Source: Gallionella sp. (GTDB taxonomy: Bacteria; Pseudomonadota; Gammaproteobacteria; Burkholderiales; Gallionellaceae). From it: a stretch of 64,000 nt of DNA. The notes beneath the pieces were generated by a model. That model did not search any database. It worked only from the letters and a program-made list of their open reading frames with translations, and was not told the origin of the DNA. A program made the position numbers and the translations under genes. The DNA is taken from positions 85,739 to 149,738 of the forward strand of contig JAQTTV010000004.1 of NCBI GenBank assembly GCA_028710565.1. The letters are read 5' to 3'. Within the stretch, counting starts at the first letter, position 1. Each line of letters starts with the position of its first letter. This document shows, piece by piece, positions 1-8,160 of this stretch.

Positions 1-434
1 ATGCTTTTTAATATTTTAGGGACGGGTAGTCCGACATCATCCAACTGACAGCCAAATGACTTTGCAAAGTAACAAAACAAATTTCGTTGCATTTTCTTCG
101 CATATTGCTTTCCAAAAACCAAGTTTGTGTTGATTTCCGCCCCATGCTTCAGTTCGTCAAAATTTTCCCTTATGTAATCAGCAAATTGTTTGTAAGCGCG
201 ATCATAAGGCTGAGTTCTTGCATTGTTGCAATTTGCACACAAATTGACTGGATACTTCAAATATTTTGAATTCGGACTCTGAATATACTTTTTGTGATTG
301 CCCTCAAGGTCAGCTTTTACCACTCTCTTCGAGAACGATTCGCCGAACACAGCAACGACATCCGTCCGCTTGAGTAGATGCTCTCCGCTCGTGGCAATTT
401 CACCACAAATCCAGCACCGTTTCGGCTCGCCCAT
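1..434 (-). CDS. HNH-like zinc-motif protein, C-terminus outside window
   Basis: An open frame starts at the ATG at 434 and runs off the window edge with about 144 codons and no stop. The N-terminus begins MGEPKRCWICGE. A CX2C pair at residues 8-11 is followed by a Glu-His at about 18-19 and a second CX2CN pair (LCANCNNARTQPYD) near residue 68. Two CXXC pairs around a His resemble the zinc knuckle of HNH-type nucleases, but the C-terminal half is missing, so the activity is not shown. It starts 19 bp after the purH stop on the same strand and could be read from the same transcript, although it has no obvious link to purine synthesis. It is more AT-rich than purH, which suggests it was acquired. 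Confidence 0.6.
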   Translation of the reverse strand, partial: MGEPKRCWICGEIATSGEHLLKRTDVVAVFGESFSKRVVKADLEGNHKKYIQSPNSKYLKYPVNLCANCNNARTQPYDRAYKQFADYIRENFDELKHGAEINTNLVFGKQYAKKMQRNLFCYFAKSFGCQLDDVGLPVPKILKS

Positions 435-453
435 GTGACTGTTATCTTCCCAC

Positions 454-2019
454 CTAGTGGCGGAAGTGACGATACCCCGTATAGACCATCGCAATCCCGT
501 GTTCATCCGCCGCCGCAATCACTTCGGCATCGCGCATGGAGCCGCCTGGTTGAATCACGGCTTTTGCACCTGCTTCGGCTAAGACATCCAATCCATCGCG
601 GAAGGGGAAGAATGCGTCTGATGCGACGACGGAGCCAACCAAGGACAACCCCGCGTTTTGCGCTTTGATGGCGGCGATTTTGGTGCTATCGACGCGGCTC
701 ATTTGTCCCGCACCTACGCCCAAGGTTTGTCCGTTTTTGCAGAATACGATGGCGTTGGATTTGACGTATTTCGCCACGCGCCAGGCGAACAGCAGGTCTT
801 GCAATTGGGCGGCATCGGGTTGGGCTTTCGTCACCACGCGCAATTGGGCGGCTTGGACATTCAGTGAATCTGGCGTTTGCACCAACAAGCCACCGCCGAC
901 GCGTTTGAAGTCTAATGCGTTGTAAGCATTGGACAAAGGCACGGTCAATACGCGCACGTTTTGTTTGGCAGCGGTGATTTTCAACGCGGCTTCGGAAGCG
1001 GATGGGGCGATGATGACTTCGACAAATTGGTTAGTGGTGATAGCAATCGCGCTGGCTTCGTCCAGTTCGCGGTTGAAGGCGATGATGCCGCCGAACGCGG
1101 AAGTCGTGTCGGTCGCGTAGGCTAATTTGTAGGCGTTCAACGCGGTATCGGCAATTGCCACGCCGCAAGGATTGGCGTGTTTGACGATGACGCACGCGGG
1201 TTGGTCGAAGGTTTTGACCAATTCCCACGCCGCATCCGCGTCGCCGATGTTGTTGTAGGACAGCTCTTTGCCTTGCACTTGGGTGTAGTCGGAAATACTG
1301 CCCGATACAGGATTCAAGTCGCGGTAAAACGCGGCATTTTGGTGCGGGTTTTCACCGTAGCGCATGTCTTGCACTTTGGCGAAGTTGAAATTGATCTGCG
1401 CGGGGAATTGGGTTTTCGTGCCATCGGCAGACAAAGTGGTCAGATAATTGCTGATCGCGCTGTCGTAGGCTGCGGTGTGGGAAAAGGCTTTTTTCGCCAA
1501 ATCGAAACAGGTCGCGGCGGATACTTGGCAGGCGTTGGTTTGCAATTCCGCCAACACGTCGGCGTAGTCGATTGGGTCAGTCACGATGGCAACGTGGGCG
1601 TAATTTTTCGCCGCTGCGCGTACCATGGTCGGGCCGCCGATGTCGATGTTTTCAATCGCATCTTCCATGCTGCAATTCGGTTTGGCGATGGTCGCGGCGA
1701 AGGGATACAAATTCACCACCACCAAATCAATGGTCGGAATCGCGTGTTGTGCCAACGTGGCAACGTGTTCCGCCACATCGCGACGCGCCAAAATCCCTGC
1801 ATGCACTTTAGGTTGCAAAGTCTTCACGCGCCCATCCAACATTTCAGGAAATCCTGTGTAATCAGCGACTTCAGTGACGGGAATGCCGTTGTCTTGCAAC
1901 AACTTCGCCGTGCCGCCTGTGGACAGTAATTTGATGCCAAGTTGATGCAGCCCTTGTGCAAATTCGAGTACGCCAGATTTGTCCGACACGCTAAGTAGAG
2001 CTTGTGTGATTGTTGCCAT
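454..2019 (-). CDS. purH: Bifunctional AICAR transformylase / IMP cyclohydrolase
   Basis: Catalyses the last two steps of de novo purine synthesis in the cytoplasm: formylation of AICAR with 10-formyl-THF, then ring closure to IMP. The N-terminal MGS-like cyclohydrolase domain ([18 protein letters not shown]) occupies roughly residues 1-150. The AICARFT domain follows, with the conserved KHANPCGVA segment and a C-terminal QPGGSMRD motif. The 521 residues fit the family (about 520-530). An in-frame TTG lies 12 bp upstream, but the ATG at 2019 starts the conserved [16 protein letters not shown] and has GGA about 8 nt before it. The dusB-fis-purH order is typical of gammaproteobacteria. The 229-bp gap to fis holds a palindromic repeat. 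Confidence 0.97.
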   Translation of the reverse strand: MATITQALLSVSDKSGVLEFAQGLHQLGIKLLSTGGTAKLLQDNGIPVTEVADYTGFPEMLDGRVKTLQPKVHAGILARRDVAEHVATLAQHAIPTIDLVVVNLYPFAATIAKPNCSMEDAIENIDIGGPTMVRAAAKNYAHVAIVTDPIDYADVLAELQTNACQVSAATCFDLAKKAFSHTAAYDSAISNYLTTLSADGTKTQFPAQINFNFAKVQDMRYGENPHQNAAFYRDLNPVSGSISDYTQVQGKELSYNNIGDADAAWELVKTFDQPACVIVKHANPCGVAIADTALNAYKLAYATDTTSAFGGIIAFNRELDEASAIAITTNQFVEVIIAPSASEAALKITAAKQNVRVLTVPLSNAYNALDFKRVGGGLLVQTPDSLNVQAAQLRVVTKAQPDAAQLQDLLFAWRVAKYVKSNAIVFCKNGQTLGVGAGQMSRVDSTKIAAIKAQNAGLSLVGSVVASDAFFPFRDGLDVLAEAGAKAVIQPGGSMRDAEVIAAADEHGIAMVYTGYRHFRH

Positions 2020-2108
2020 GATGGATTCCAAAAGTTAAAAATGTTTGATCTAAATTGTTTATTCAGCCGTCATGCCTGCGCGAATGAGATGCATATCGCA
2101 CGTCATTT

Positions 2109-2214
2109 ACTCCCCTCGCCCACGTGTGGGAGAGGGGCTGGGGGAGAGGGCGTTCACCCAGTTGATCCAAATTCCCCTCTCCCTAACCCTCTCCCGCAAG
2201 CGGGCGAGGGGACT
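2109..2214. repeat. Palindromic CCCCTCGCCC/GGGCGAGGGG element, copy 1
   Basis: A 106-bp element with outer arms ACTCCCCTCGCCC and GGGCGAGGGGACT (12 of 13 pair). Two further internal hairpins are built from GTGGGAGAGGGG and CCCTCTCCCGCAAGCGGGCGAG. Its closest relative in the window is at 17454-17559, with the same arms and internal CCCTCTCCCTAACCCTCTCCCGC. Shorter derivatives lie at 10287-10315, 35687-35710 and 46720-46765. It sits between fis and purH, so its RNA form could shape the 3' end of the fis message. Confidence 0.85.
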
Positions 2215-2260
2215 CGCGCATGAGCGTTATATCGGATTGGCGGGAATGACGAAATGTATG

Positions 2261-2512
2261 TTACTCAATCCCATGCTGTAGCATTTTTTTGCGCAGGGTA
2301 TTGCGGTTGATGCCCAAAATTTCCGAGGCGCGGGTCTGTTTGCCGCCCGCGTGTGCCAGTACCATTTCCAGCAAGGGCTTTTCGACGCAGTTCATCACCA
2401 TGTCGTATAACTCGCTGCTGGGTTGTTCGCCGTCCAGATGTTGGAAGTATTCGCTTAAGGCTTGTCGCACATAGCGCGCCATGTCGTTTTCGTTGATGGG
2501 ATGCTCGATCAT
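2261..2512 (-). CDS. fis: Nucleoid-associated DNA-binding protein Fis
   Basis: Small dimeric DNA-bending protein that acts on the nucleoid, on rRNA promoters and in site-specific recombination. The 83-residue product ends in the Fis/NtrC-type helix-turn-helix (ASEILGINRNTLRKKM, residues about 63-78), preceded by the dimerisation helices (EKPLLEMVLAHAGGKQ). E. coli Fis is 98 residues and this one has a shorter N-terminus, as in many other gammaproteobacteria. The start at 2512 overlaps the dusB stop by 4 bp (ATGA), so the two are translationally coupled. No separate promoter was identified. Confidence 0.95.
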   Translation of the reverse strand: MIEHPINENDMARYVRQALSEYFQHLDGEQPSSELYDMVMNCVEKPLLEMVLAHAGGKQTRASEILGINRNTLRKKMLQHGIE

Positions 2513-3516
2513 GCTGCCAAACCCTCCACATAATGCAAGTGCGTGCCGCGTTCGGCCTGCTCTAAGAAAAATTCATTCACCGCCGCCATTTGCGCGTCGG
2601 GCGTATCTAATTTATTCATCTGATGACGGAACGCTGCCGAGCCGACTAGCCCTTTGGTGTACCAAGAAATATGCTTGCGCGCGATACGCAGTCCGCTGAG
2701 TTCACCATAAAAATCATACAAATCCTGCACATGACCGACCAGCACTTGGTGAATTTCGGTGACGGCTGGCGAGGACAAATGTTCGCCTGTGTTTAGGAAA
2801 TGCTCGATTTCGCGGAATAACCACGGACGACCTTGCGCTGCTCGACCAATCATCACCGCATCAGCACCCGAATACGACAGCACATGCTGCGCTTTTTCGG
2901 GCGTGGTGATGTCGCCGTTGGCGATAATGGGAATGTTCACATTGGCTTTTACGTTGGCGATGGTGTCATATTCCGCCTCGCCCATATAGGCGCAAGCGCG
3001 AGTGCGCCCGTGAATCGCCAAGGCTTGAATGCCCGACGCTTCGGCGATTTTGGCGATATTCACCGCATTGCGATTATGCTTATCCCAACCCGTGCGAATC
3101 TTCAGTGTGACGGGCACATTGACCGACTTCACCACGGATTCCAGAATTTGCGCCACCAGTGGTTCATTTTGCAACAACGCCGAACCCGCCATCACATTGC
3201 AGATTTTTTTCGCGGGGCAGCCCATATTGATGTCGATAATTTGCGCGCCATGATCGACGTTATGTTGCGCCGCCCGCGCCAACATCGCAGGATCCGCCCC
3301 CACAATTTGCACCGAAATCGGGTCAACTTCGCCTTCGTGATTCGCACGGCGCAGCGTTTTTTCTGAGCCGTACAACAACGAATTCGATGCCACCATCTCG
3401 CTCACCGCCATGCCCGCGCCCATGCGTTTGCACAACATGCGGAACGGGCGATCTGTCACCCCCGCCATGGGTGCGACGATAAGATTATTTTTAAGTTGGT
3501 AAGGGCCGATACGCAT
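2509..3516 (-). CDS. dusB: tRNA-dihydrouridine synthase B
   Basis: FMN- and NADPH-dependent reduction of specific uridines in the tRNA D-loop. The 335-residue product has the Dus TIM barrel: the N-terminal APMAGVTDRPFR flavin-site segment, the catalytic Cys in NMGCPAKKI (about residue 100), a KIRTGWD strand, IHGRTR, and GADAVMIGRAAQGRPW for phosphate binding. The length is normal for DusB. It is the first gene of the dusB-fis pair and overlaps fis by 4 bp. The 117 bp between its start and the ung stop is presumably where its promoter lies. Confidence 0.97.
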   Translation of the reverse strand: MRIGPYQLKNNLIVAPMAGVTDRPFRMLCKRMGAGMAVSEMVASNSLLYGSEKTLRRANHEGEVDPISVQIVGADPAMLARAAQHNVDHGAQIIDINMGCPAKKICNVMAGSALLQNEPLVAQILESVVKSVNVPVTLKIRTGWDKHNRNAVNIAKIAEASGIQALAIHGRTRACAYMGEAEYDTIANVKANVNIPIIANGDITTPEKAQHVLSYSGADAVMIGRAAQGRPWLFREIEHFLNTGEHLSSPAVTEIHQVLVGHVQDLYDFYGELSGLRIARKHISWYTKGLVGSAAFRHQMNKLDTPDAQMAAVNEFFLEQAERGTHLHYVEGLAA

Positions 3517-3633
3517 GTTGGAGGGGGATGAATCTGTGAAGGGGGCGAATTATAAAGCAAGCGGACAAAGAAACATGAACTGACTGAGCACAAAATTTTC
3601 ATTGTGTGCGCAAAACCACATCCGCACGCCTGC

Positions 3634-4308
3634 CTATGGAATATCCGCAATCTGCCAATCAATTTCGGATTTCCCCACTTCCCGCAATGCGGCATTGATT
3701 TTGGAAAAGGGGCGACTCCCCAAAAAGCCTCGATGGGCTGACAAGGGCGAGGGATGAGGTGATTCAATGACAACGTGGCGAGTTTGGTCAATTAGGCTAA
3801 TTTTCTTGCGCGCGTAGGCTCCCCACAAGACAAATACCACGCGATCCGTTTTGGCATTCACCGCCCGAATCACCGCGTCGGTAAAGGTTTCCCAGCCTTG
3901 ATCTTTATGCGAATTGGCTTGATGCGCCCGCACGGTCAACACCGCATTGAGCAACAGCACCCCTTGTTGCGCCCATGGCACTAAATAACCATTGTTAGGT
4001 ATTTTGCAGCCCAGATCCGCTTGCAATTCTTTGAAAATATTCATCAAAGACGGCGGTGTAGGGATATGAGGGCGAACCGAAAAGCACAAACCATGCGCCT
4101 GCCCATCATCGTGATAGGGATCTTGCCCTAAGATAAAAACGCTCACCCGCTCGTAAGGCGTGAGGTGCAACGCTGCAAATACTTCTGCCGTGGGTGGAAA
4201 AACAGTGAACTGGGCGCGCTCTTGTGCGACAAAGTGCTGTAATGCTTTGAAGTAAGGTTGATGCGTTTCTTCAATCAGTATCGGTCGCCAAGAAGTTTCC
4301 ATAGCCAT
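3634..4308 (-). CDS. ung: Uracil-DNA glycosylase, family 1
   Basis: Removes uracil from DNA as the first step of base-excision repair. The family-1 motif GQDPYHDDGQAHGLCFSV holds the water-activating Asp in GQDPYH. The second motif HPSPLSAHRGF is complete with the catalytic His and the minor-groove Leu loop. The uracil-binding Asn is in LLLNAVLTV. The 224 residues match the family (about 220-230). Two close ATG codons (MAM) compete as the start and the upstream one is used here. It is on the same strand as dusB but 117 bp apart, so it is probably a separate unit. Confidence 0.96.
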   Translation of the reverse strand: MAMETSWRPILIEETHQPYFKALQHFVAQERAQFTVFPPTAEVFAALHLTPYERVSVFILGQDPYHDDGQAHGLCFSVRPHIPTPPSLMNIFKELQADLGCKIPNNGYLVPWAQQGVLLLNAVLTVRAHQANSHKDQGWETFTDAVIRAVNAKTDRVVFVLWGAYARKKISLIDQTRHVVIESPHPSPLSAHRGFLGSRPFSKINAALREVGKSEIDWQIADIP

Positions 4309-4342
4309 GCTTTCAAATTCAGGATTAAGCGTAGGATTATAA

Positions 4343-4478
4343 GCTGTTAGTCGTTGGTTTTTAGTTGATAGTTTTAATTTGGCATGACGGATAAGCGCAG
4401 CGGATATACAATTTTTTGCGATTTATTCATATGAGTCACCCTGCTCACTAAAAACTAACGACTAGCGACTAACGACTC
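4343..4478. repeat. TTAGTCG/CTAGTTG-type inverted repeat, copy 1
   Basis: Left arm GTTAGTCGTTGGTTTTTAG near 4345 and right arm CTAAAAACTAACGACTAGCG at 4448-4467 are imperfect inverted copies, each made of degenerate units of about 7 bp (TTAGTCG, CTAGTCG). A related and longer version lies at 39711-39840. The rest of the 450-bp gap between ung and the pilin gene holds the promoter and terminator listed separately. No gene was seen in it. Confidence 0.7.
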
Positions 4479-4626
4479 AATACCTGATTATTTATACGCA
4501 ACACCTTACCTGCCCGCTGATTCGCCTGCTGAGGACAGCCTGCACAGGATCAATACAACGTCTTCACAATGAGCGATGCCATGAAGTCAGCTAAACCATC
4601 ATTTTTTTCATAAATCTCAAAAAACT

Positions 4627-4656
4627 TTGCTTTTTCGTTTTTATCTGCGCTAAAAT
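4627..4656 (+). promoter_or_regulatory. Predicted sigma70 promoter for the pilin leader
   Basis: TTGCTT at 4627-4632, an 18-bp spacer and TAAAAT at 4651-4656 form a reasonable sigma70-like promoter. It would start RNA near 4663, leaving a leader of about 97 nt before the pilin ATG at 4760. The prediction is from sequence only. Confidence 0.45.
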
Positions 4657-4703
4657 CAACACGCCTGATAAGGGATTGAATTTGCACGCTTTGATGGCGA
4701 TCT

Positions 4704-4728
4704 GTTGCGAAGTTTTCGCAACTTTTTT
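4704..4728 (+). terminator. Intrinsic terminator-like hairpin in the pilin leader
   Basis: GTTGCGAA, loop GTT, TTCGCAAC, then TTTTTT: a perfect 8-bp stem followed at once by six T residues on the plus strand. It lies between the predicted promoter (-10 at 4651) and the pilin ribosome-binding site, so it would end a transcript of about 65 nt unless read through. No upstream gene on the plus strand needs a terminator here, because ung is transcribed the other way. Confidence 0.65.
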
Positions 4729-4759
4729 ATGTGTAATTCTTTATTCAGGAGAATAGGAT

Positions 4760-5431
4760 ATGCAACGCCATCAAACTGGTTTTACCTTGATCGAAATTGC
4801 TGTGGTGCTGGTCATTATTGGCTTGTTACTGGGCGGGGTACTCAAAGGTCAGGAGCTTATCAATAGTGCGAAAGTCAAGAATCTTGCCACCGATTTTCGT
4901 AACATCCCCGTGTTTATTTACACCTATCAAGATCGATTCAAAGCCCTGCCTGGCGATGATGCCAATGCCGCAACGCATATAAACGGCACGAATGCCACCA
5001 CCGCCGCCACCTTGGGCAACGGCATCATCAACGGAGCATGGAATGACACGACGACGGCCAGCGAAGCGTTTGTCTTCTGGCAACATGTCCGTCTGGCGGG
5101 TTTGCTATCAGGCTCGACCGATACCACCAGCAGCACTTATCTGCCCAACAATGCCGCCAATGGCAAGGTGGGCGTGCAAAGTGGCACAGCCGTGGTGGCG
5201 AATACGCTGATAAAAGACAGCAATAATGCCGCCATTCGCGGTACGTACTTGATCTGCTCAGACAATATCGCGGGCAAGTTCGTCAAACCGCTGGACATCA
5301 CCTTAGACGACGGCAACACCGCAGGCGGCATGATGATGGCCGTCCCCATGGGTTCTCCCGTCAGCACCAGTGCGACCGCCACCGCTGCCATAGATGAAAG
5401 CGCGCCCTATTTGGTTTGTATGGGCGTGTAA
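4760..5431 (+). CDS. Type IV pilin-like protein (prepilin N-terminal domain)
   Basis: Begins with a short leader and a class III prepilin cleavage site, MQRHQTG|FTLIEIAVVLVIIGLL, with Glu at mature position 5 and the hydrophobic assembly helix. A peptidase of the PilD type would cut after Gly7 and methylate Phe8. The remaining 200 residues are rich in Thr, Ala and Asn (many TTTAS, NNAANG stretches). Only two Cys are present, in LICSDN near the C-terminal third and in the terminal LVCMGV, and they could form a disulphide. The start has AGGAG about 10 nt upstream. No other pilus gene is nearby, so this is an orphan minor pilin or pseudopilin whose partner is unknown. Confidence 0.85.
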   Translation: MQRHQTGFTLIEIAVVLVIIGLLLGGVLKGQELINSAKVKNLATDFRNIPVFIYTYQDRFKALPGDDANAATHINGTNATTAATLGNGIINGAWNDTTTASEAFVFWQHVRLAGLLSGSTDTTSSTYLPNNAANGKVGVQSGTAVVANTLIKDSNNAAIRGTYLICSDNIAGKFVKPLDITLDDGNTAGGMMMAVPMGSPVSTSATATAAIDESAPYLVCMGV

Positions 5432-5442
5432 ATTTGTCCCTT

Positions 5443-5497
5443 TTTACCCCCGCATTGCGTCCGATTGACAGCTAGAAACTGCATTGGCGGGGGTAAA
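5443..5497. terminator. Inverted repeat after the pilin gene, possible terminator
   Basis: TTTACCCCCGC at 5443-5453 and GCGGGGGTAAA at 5487-5497 are perfect 11-bp complements separated by 33 nt. They start 12 bp after the pilin stop. A strong stem without a clear T-run could mark a terminator or an mRNA 3' end. It may equally be another palindromic repeat. Confidence 0.45.
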
Positions 5498-5503
5498 TCA
5501 GCA

Positions 5504-5563
5504 CTTATTCCATTTCAAGATCAAAAGTGAAGTTGAAAATATCGTAGGGTTCGCTATGCGCAC
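5504..5563. repeat. Dispersed repeat CTTATTCCATTTCAA..., copy 1
   Basis: About 60 bp that recur at 8020-8077 with only a few differences: CTTATTCCATTTCAA, one change, then ATCAAAAGTGAA and AAAATATCGT, ending in GCGCAC. A partial match (TGAAATTAAAATATCG) also occurs near 7320. The function is unknown. Copy 1 lies in the 175-bp gap after the pilin gene. Confidence 0.7.
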
Positions 5564-5606
5564 TGGGCGGCGATGGGCGAGGTCGTACCGATTCTGACCT
5601 TAGTCG

Positions 5607-6002
5607 TTATTGAATGCCCGCGTTCACTCTATCGGCTTTAATGGCAACAATGGCTTCTTCAATACTCTTGAATGATCCATTAGGGGTCTTGTTTTTAGCT
5701 TTAGCAGAGCAGAGTGTCGATGCAATATTGACCATCGTGGTCGGGTTCACCCGACGGGCATACCGAATATGTTTTTGAGCCAATCTCTGTCGATATTCAC
5801 TCCACACCCCGATCATTTCACCCGTTATCCTCATATCATCGAACACAAAAACCACATCCATTTTTCGATAAAAGTGACGAAAGTAGTTATCGAATTGCTC
5901 AAACATTTCCTGAAAATCGTCCTTCGTTTCCATGGTCGCGTGTGGGGTGCAGATCACAATATCATTTCGCACATCATGCTTAAAATCGACTGTTCCTGTC
6001 AT
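5607..6002 (-). CDS. Unknown protein, possibly STAS/SpoIIAA-like fold
   Basis: 131 residues, soluble, no signal peptide. The alternating pattern (IVICTPHATMETKDDFQEMFEQFDNYFRHFYRKMDVVFVFDDMRIT) suggests a beta-alpha-beta fold like the STAS/SpoIIAA-like domains, but no diagnostic motif was recognised. The C-terminus carries a basic KAKNKTPNGSFKSIEEAI helix. The start at 6002 has AGGAG about 9 nt upstream. It follows the membrane protein gene at 6031-6648 by 28 bp on the same strand, so the two probably share a transcript and perhaps a function. Confidence 0.6.
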   Translation of the reverse strand: MTGTVDFKHDVRNDIVICTPHATMETKDDFQEMFEQFDNYFRHFYRKMDVVFVFDDMRITGEMIGVWSEYRQRLAQKHIRYARRVNPTTMVNIASTLCSAKAKNKTPNGSFKSIEEAIVAIKADRVNAGIQ

Positions 6003-6030
6003 TGCGTTTGACTCCTGTTCACGCCCATTC

Positions 6031-6648
6031 TCAAGAAGGTGTGATTTGTTTATCCTCTTCGTGAAAGCGAGTTCTTTGCTTCCACATCAGCACCGAACCG
6101 ATCACTAACGAGATAATGGTAAGGGCATAGAGACCTACCTTTACCAGTGTTACAAAGCTAACAAATTGCGCCACAGCAAGGGGCTGAACTGGGTACACAG
6201 AGATTAAGTAAACAAAAGTTGAATTCTCAATCCAATCAAGCACCATAGAAAGTAGCGGCATTGCGATCATTGCATTCACCATACCGACTGGTACGTTGAT
6301 ATTTAGGTACACTCGACGGACGAGGAGAGCAAAGAAAATTCCATAAGAAATTGGGAACAGCATATCCAGCGTCATCAGACTCGTGGCATAGGCGCGTCGC
6401 CCCACTTCCCCATAGGTACTCAAAACCTCGGCAAGATAAGCGGGAGAATAACCAGGCAGCACATCCAAGGTAAACATGGGAATAACCCCTGTGTAACCAG
6501 CACTGGCAGCAATGATATTTGGAATATTGATACCGTTCATCATGATTAGGAACGCGACTAAAACAAACGTCGAATACCACAATGATCGCGGAAATTTATT
6601 TACGATTTTCGTACCCAAAATCATTTGATTTCTACTCTTCTTAGACAT
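6031..6648 (-). CDS. Unknown multi-pass membrane protein
   Basis: 205 residues with about four to five hydrophobic segments: LWYSTFVLVAFLIMMNG (residues 24-40), SYGIFFALLVRRV, VGMVNAMIAMPLLSMVLDW, and a long C-terminal QFVSFVTLVKVGLYALTIIS stretch. The ends are charged and cytoplasmic-looking (KKSRNQ; WKQRTRFHEEDKQ). No family was recognised. The ATG at 6648 is chosen because GGAG lies 7 nt before it; an upstream TTG is weaker. It is divergent from the HxlR regulator gene (start 6808), and the shared 160-bp region holds the CGAAC-N5-GTTCG operator candidate, so HxlR control is plausible. Confidence 0.65.
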   Translation of the reverse strand: MSKKSRNQMILGTKIVNKFPRSLWYSTFVLVAFLIMMNGINIPNIIAASAGYTGVIPMFTLDVLPGYSPAYLAEVLSTYGEVGRRAYATSLMTLDMLFPISYGIFFALLVRRVYLNINVPVGMVNAMIAMPLLSMVLDWIENSTFVYLISVYPVQPLAVAQFVSFVTLVKVGLYALTIISLVIGSVLMWKQRTRFHEEDKQITPS

Positions 6649-6746
6649 ATGCAAACTCCAAATTTAATCAATTTAATAAAATAACTTCAGTCAGATGTGC
6701 GTCGCTTGAGGCTGACAAAAATAGCCAACTTCTGTATTGGTCATTA

Positions 6747-6761
6747 CGAACGATTTGTTCG
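6747..6761. promoter_or_regulatory. Candidate HxlR operator, copy 1 (CGAAC-N5-GTTCG)
   Basis: CGAAC GATTT GTTCG is a perfect 5-bp inverted repeat with a 5-bp spacer. It lies 46 bp upstream of the HxlR ATG and about 100 bp upstream of the divergent membrane protein gene. TATGAT follows closely and could be a -10 element, so bound protein would block it. The same site recurs at 9098-9112 next to a decayed HxlR gene start. Autoregulation is inferred and not shown. Confidence 0.6.
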
Positions 6762-6807
6762 TTGCGTATGATATAGTCTGTATTTATTTGCACAAGGAGG
6801 CACATTG

Positions 6808-7242
6808 ATGGGAGCTGCGAACAAAGTTGTGCGTGATATTGAGTGCGCACAGCCCTCAAGCCATTGTCGAGAGGTGGCCGACACGCTGGCTGGCATCGGT
6901 GACAAGTGGACGGTGATGGTGGTGGCGACTTTATCCATGGGAGAGCCGTTGCGCTACAACGAAATCAGCCGTCGGGTCGATGGCATCTCACAGCGTATGC
7001 TGACGCTCACGCTCAAAGGATTGGAGCAGGATGGGTTTGTCAACCGCACGATGTACCCGACTATTCCACCGCGTGTGGATTACGAACTGACTGATCTGGG
7101 CAAGAAGCTGGTCGTGCCTTTACGCGCCTTGTACACTTGGGCGGAAGAGTATCGTCCGACCATATTGGCGGCACGCGAGGAATTTGCGCAGCGAGAGAAA
7201 ATAGAGGCACCTCGCCGTGCGGCATTTACGCCACCGAAGTGA
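6808..7242 (+). CDS. HxlR-family winged-helix transcriptional regulator
   Basis: 144 residues. The HxlR winged helix spans about residues 20-110: IGDKWTVMVVATLSMGEPLRYNEISRRVDGISQRML, then LKGLEQDGFVNR and the wing YPTIPPRVDYELTDLG. A single conserved-position Cys (SSHCREV, about residue 20) precedes the domain, as in redox- or electrophile-sensing members. The ATG at 6808 has AAGGAGG 7 nt upstream; a TTG at 6805 directly precedes it. A palindromic operator candidate lies at 6747. Regulators of this family usually sit beside the oxidoreductases they control, and here a nitroreductase and an NmrA reductase follow on the opposite strand. Confidence 0.92.
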   Translation: MGAANKVVRDIECAQPSSHCREVADTLAGIGDKWTVMVVATLSMGEPLRYNEISRRVDGISQRMLTLTLKGLEQDGFVNRTMYPTIPPRVDYELTDLGKKLVVPLRALYTWAEEYRPTILAAREEFAQREKIEAPRRAAFTPPK

Positions 7243-7386
7243 GCAAGTTGTGCCGCGCCAGTTCGTCAGGCGATTCATACGTAGCGTATTGGCGCATCAA
7301 CTGGCGGTTTGTTTGGATGATGAAATTAAAATATCGTAAGGTGTCTTTCATGCTCCCTATGTAATGGTTGCGGTATAGCAATAGAA

Positions 7387-7980
7387 TTACTCAATGCGCA
7401 CCACTTGCTCGAACGCCAGACGCGGGCCGCGCGGATGGTGACCGCCTTCCGTAGTGCCATAGCCGAGATTGACGATGAAATTGGCTTTCCAACGACCATC
7501 GGGGAAGAATTCGGCGTTCACTTTGGCGGCATCAAAGCCGCTCATCGCGCCTGCATCCAGCCCCAATGCCCGCGCCGCCATCATCAGGTAAGCACCTTGC
7601 AATGAAGCATTACGGAACGCGGTGCTTTCCGCCAGCGCGGCATTATTGGCAAATATTGGCGTGGCATCGTAGGCTTTGAATTGGCTGGACAGGTGTTCAA
7701 AGAAAGCACTGTCTGCGGCGACGATCACGGTCAGCGGCGCGTTGCGCGTTTTCTCCGCATTGGAGGCGATCATGGCGGGCAGCAGGCGTTCGCGTGCTTC
7801 GGGACTGCGGATAAATACGTAACGGGCAGGTTGCGTATTCATCGAGGTGGGTGCCCATTTCAATGTTTCGTAAAGTTCACGGATGGTTTCGTCGCTCACC
7901 GCTTGGTTGGTGAAACGGTTGTAGCTGTGCGCGTTGAAAAAGAGCTGGTTCAGCGCGTGCTGGTCGAGTGCGTGTTTCAT
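7387..7980 (-). CDS. Nitroreductase-family protein, RutE/HadB-like
   Basis: 197-residue FMN-dependent oxidoreductase of the malonic semialdehyde reductase (RutE) branch. The family features are visible along the length: [49 protein letters not shown] at the N-terminus, then [33 protein letters not shown], and a C-terminal FIVNLGYG. RutE of E. coli is 196 residues. No rut pyrimidine-degradation genes are nearby, so the substrate here may be a quinone or nitro compound. The ATG at 7980 has AAGGAA about 9 nt upstream. It stands close to the HxlR gene and is a likely target. Confidence 0.88.
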   Translation of the reverse strand: [197 protein letters not shown]

Positions 7981-8019
7981 GGTTGTTTCCTTGTGTATGA
8001 ATGCTTGCGAAGCGAATGC

Positions 8020-8077
8020 CTTATTCCATTTCAAAATCAAAAGTGAAATTTAAAATATCGTCGTGTGCTTTGCGCAC
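8020..8077. repeat. Dispersed repeat CTTATTCCATTTCAA..., copy 2
   Basis: Second copy of the element at 5504-5563. Both copies end at a GCGCAC, here as part of a small GTGC-TTT-GCGCAC hairpin. It lies just upstream of the nitroreductase gene, so it occupies that gene's promoter region. Confidence 0.7.
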
Positions 8078-8160
8078 CTTCGACGGGGTTCCATCGAGGG
8101 AAGGAAGGTGAGCCAATTCATCCTGTTTATCTATGCGATTCGGCTCGCCTATTTATGCTA

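Noticed and set aside
1177..1929. 250-codon open frame on the plus strand across purH
   Set aside because: Lies fully inside the conserved purH gene on the opposite strand; its His/Arg/Gly-rich composition is that of an antisense shadow.
4660..4760. Cyclic-di-GMP riboswitch upstream of the pilin gene
   Set aside because: The conserved core of GEMM riboswitches is not present; only the terminator hairpin is supported.
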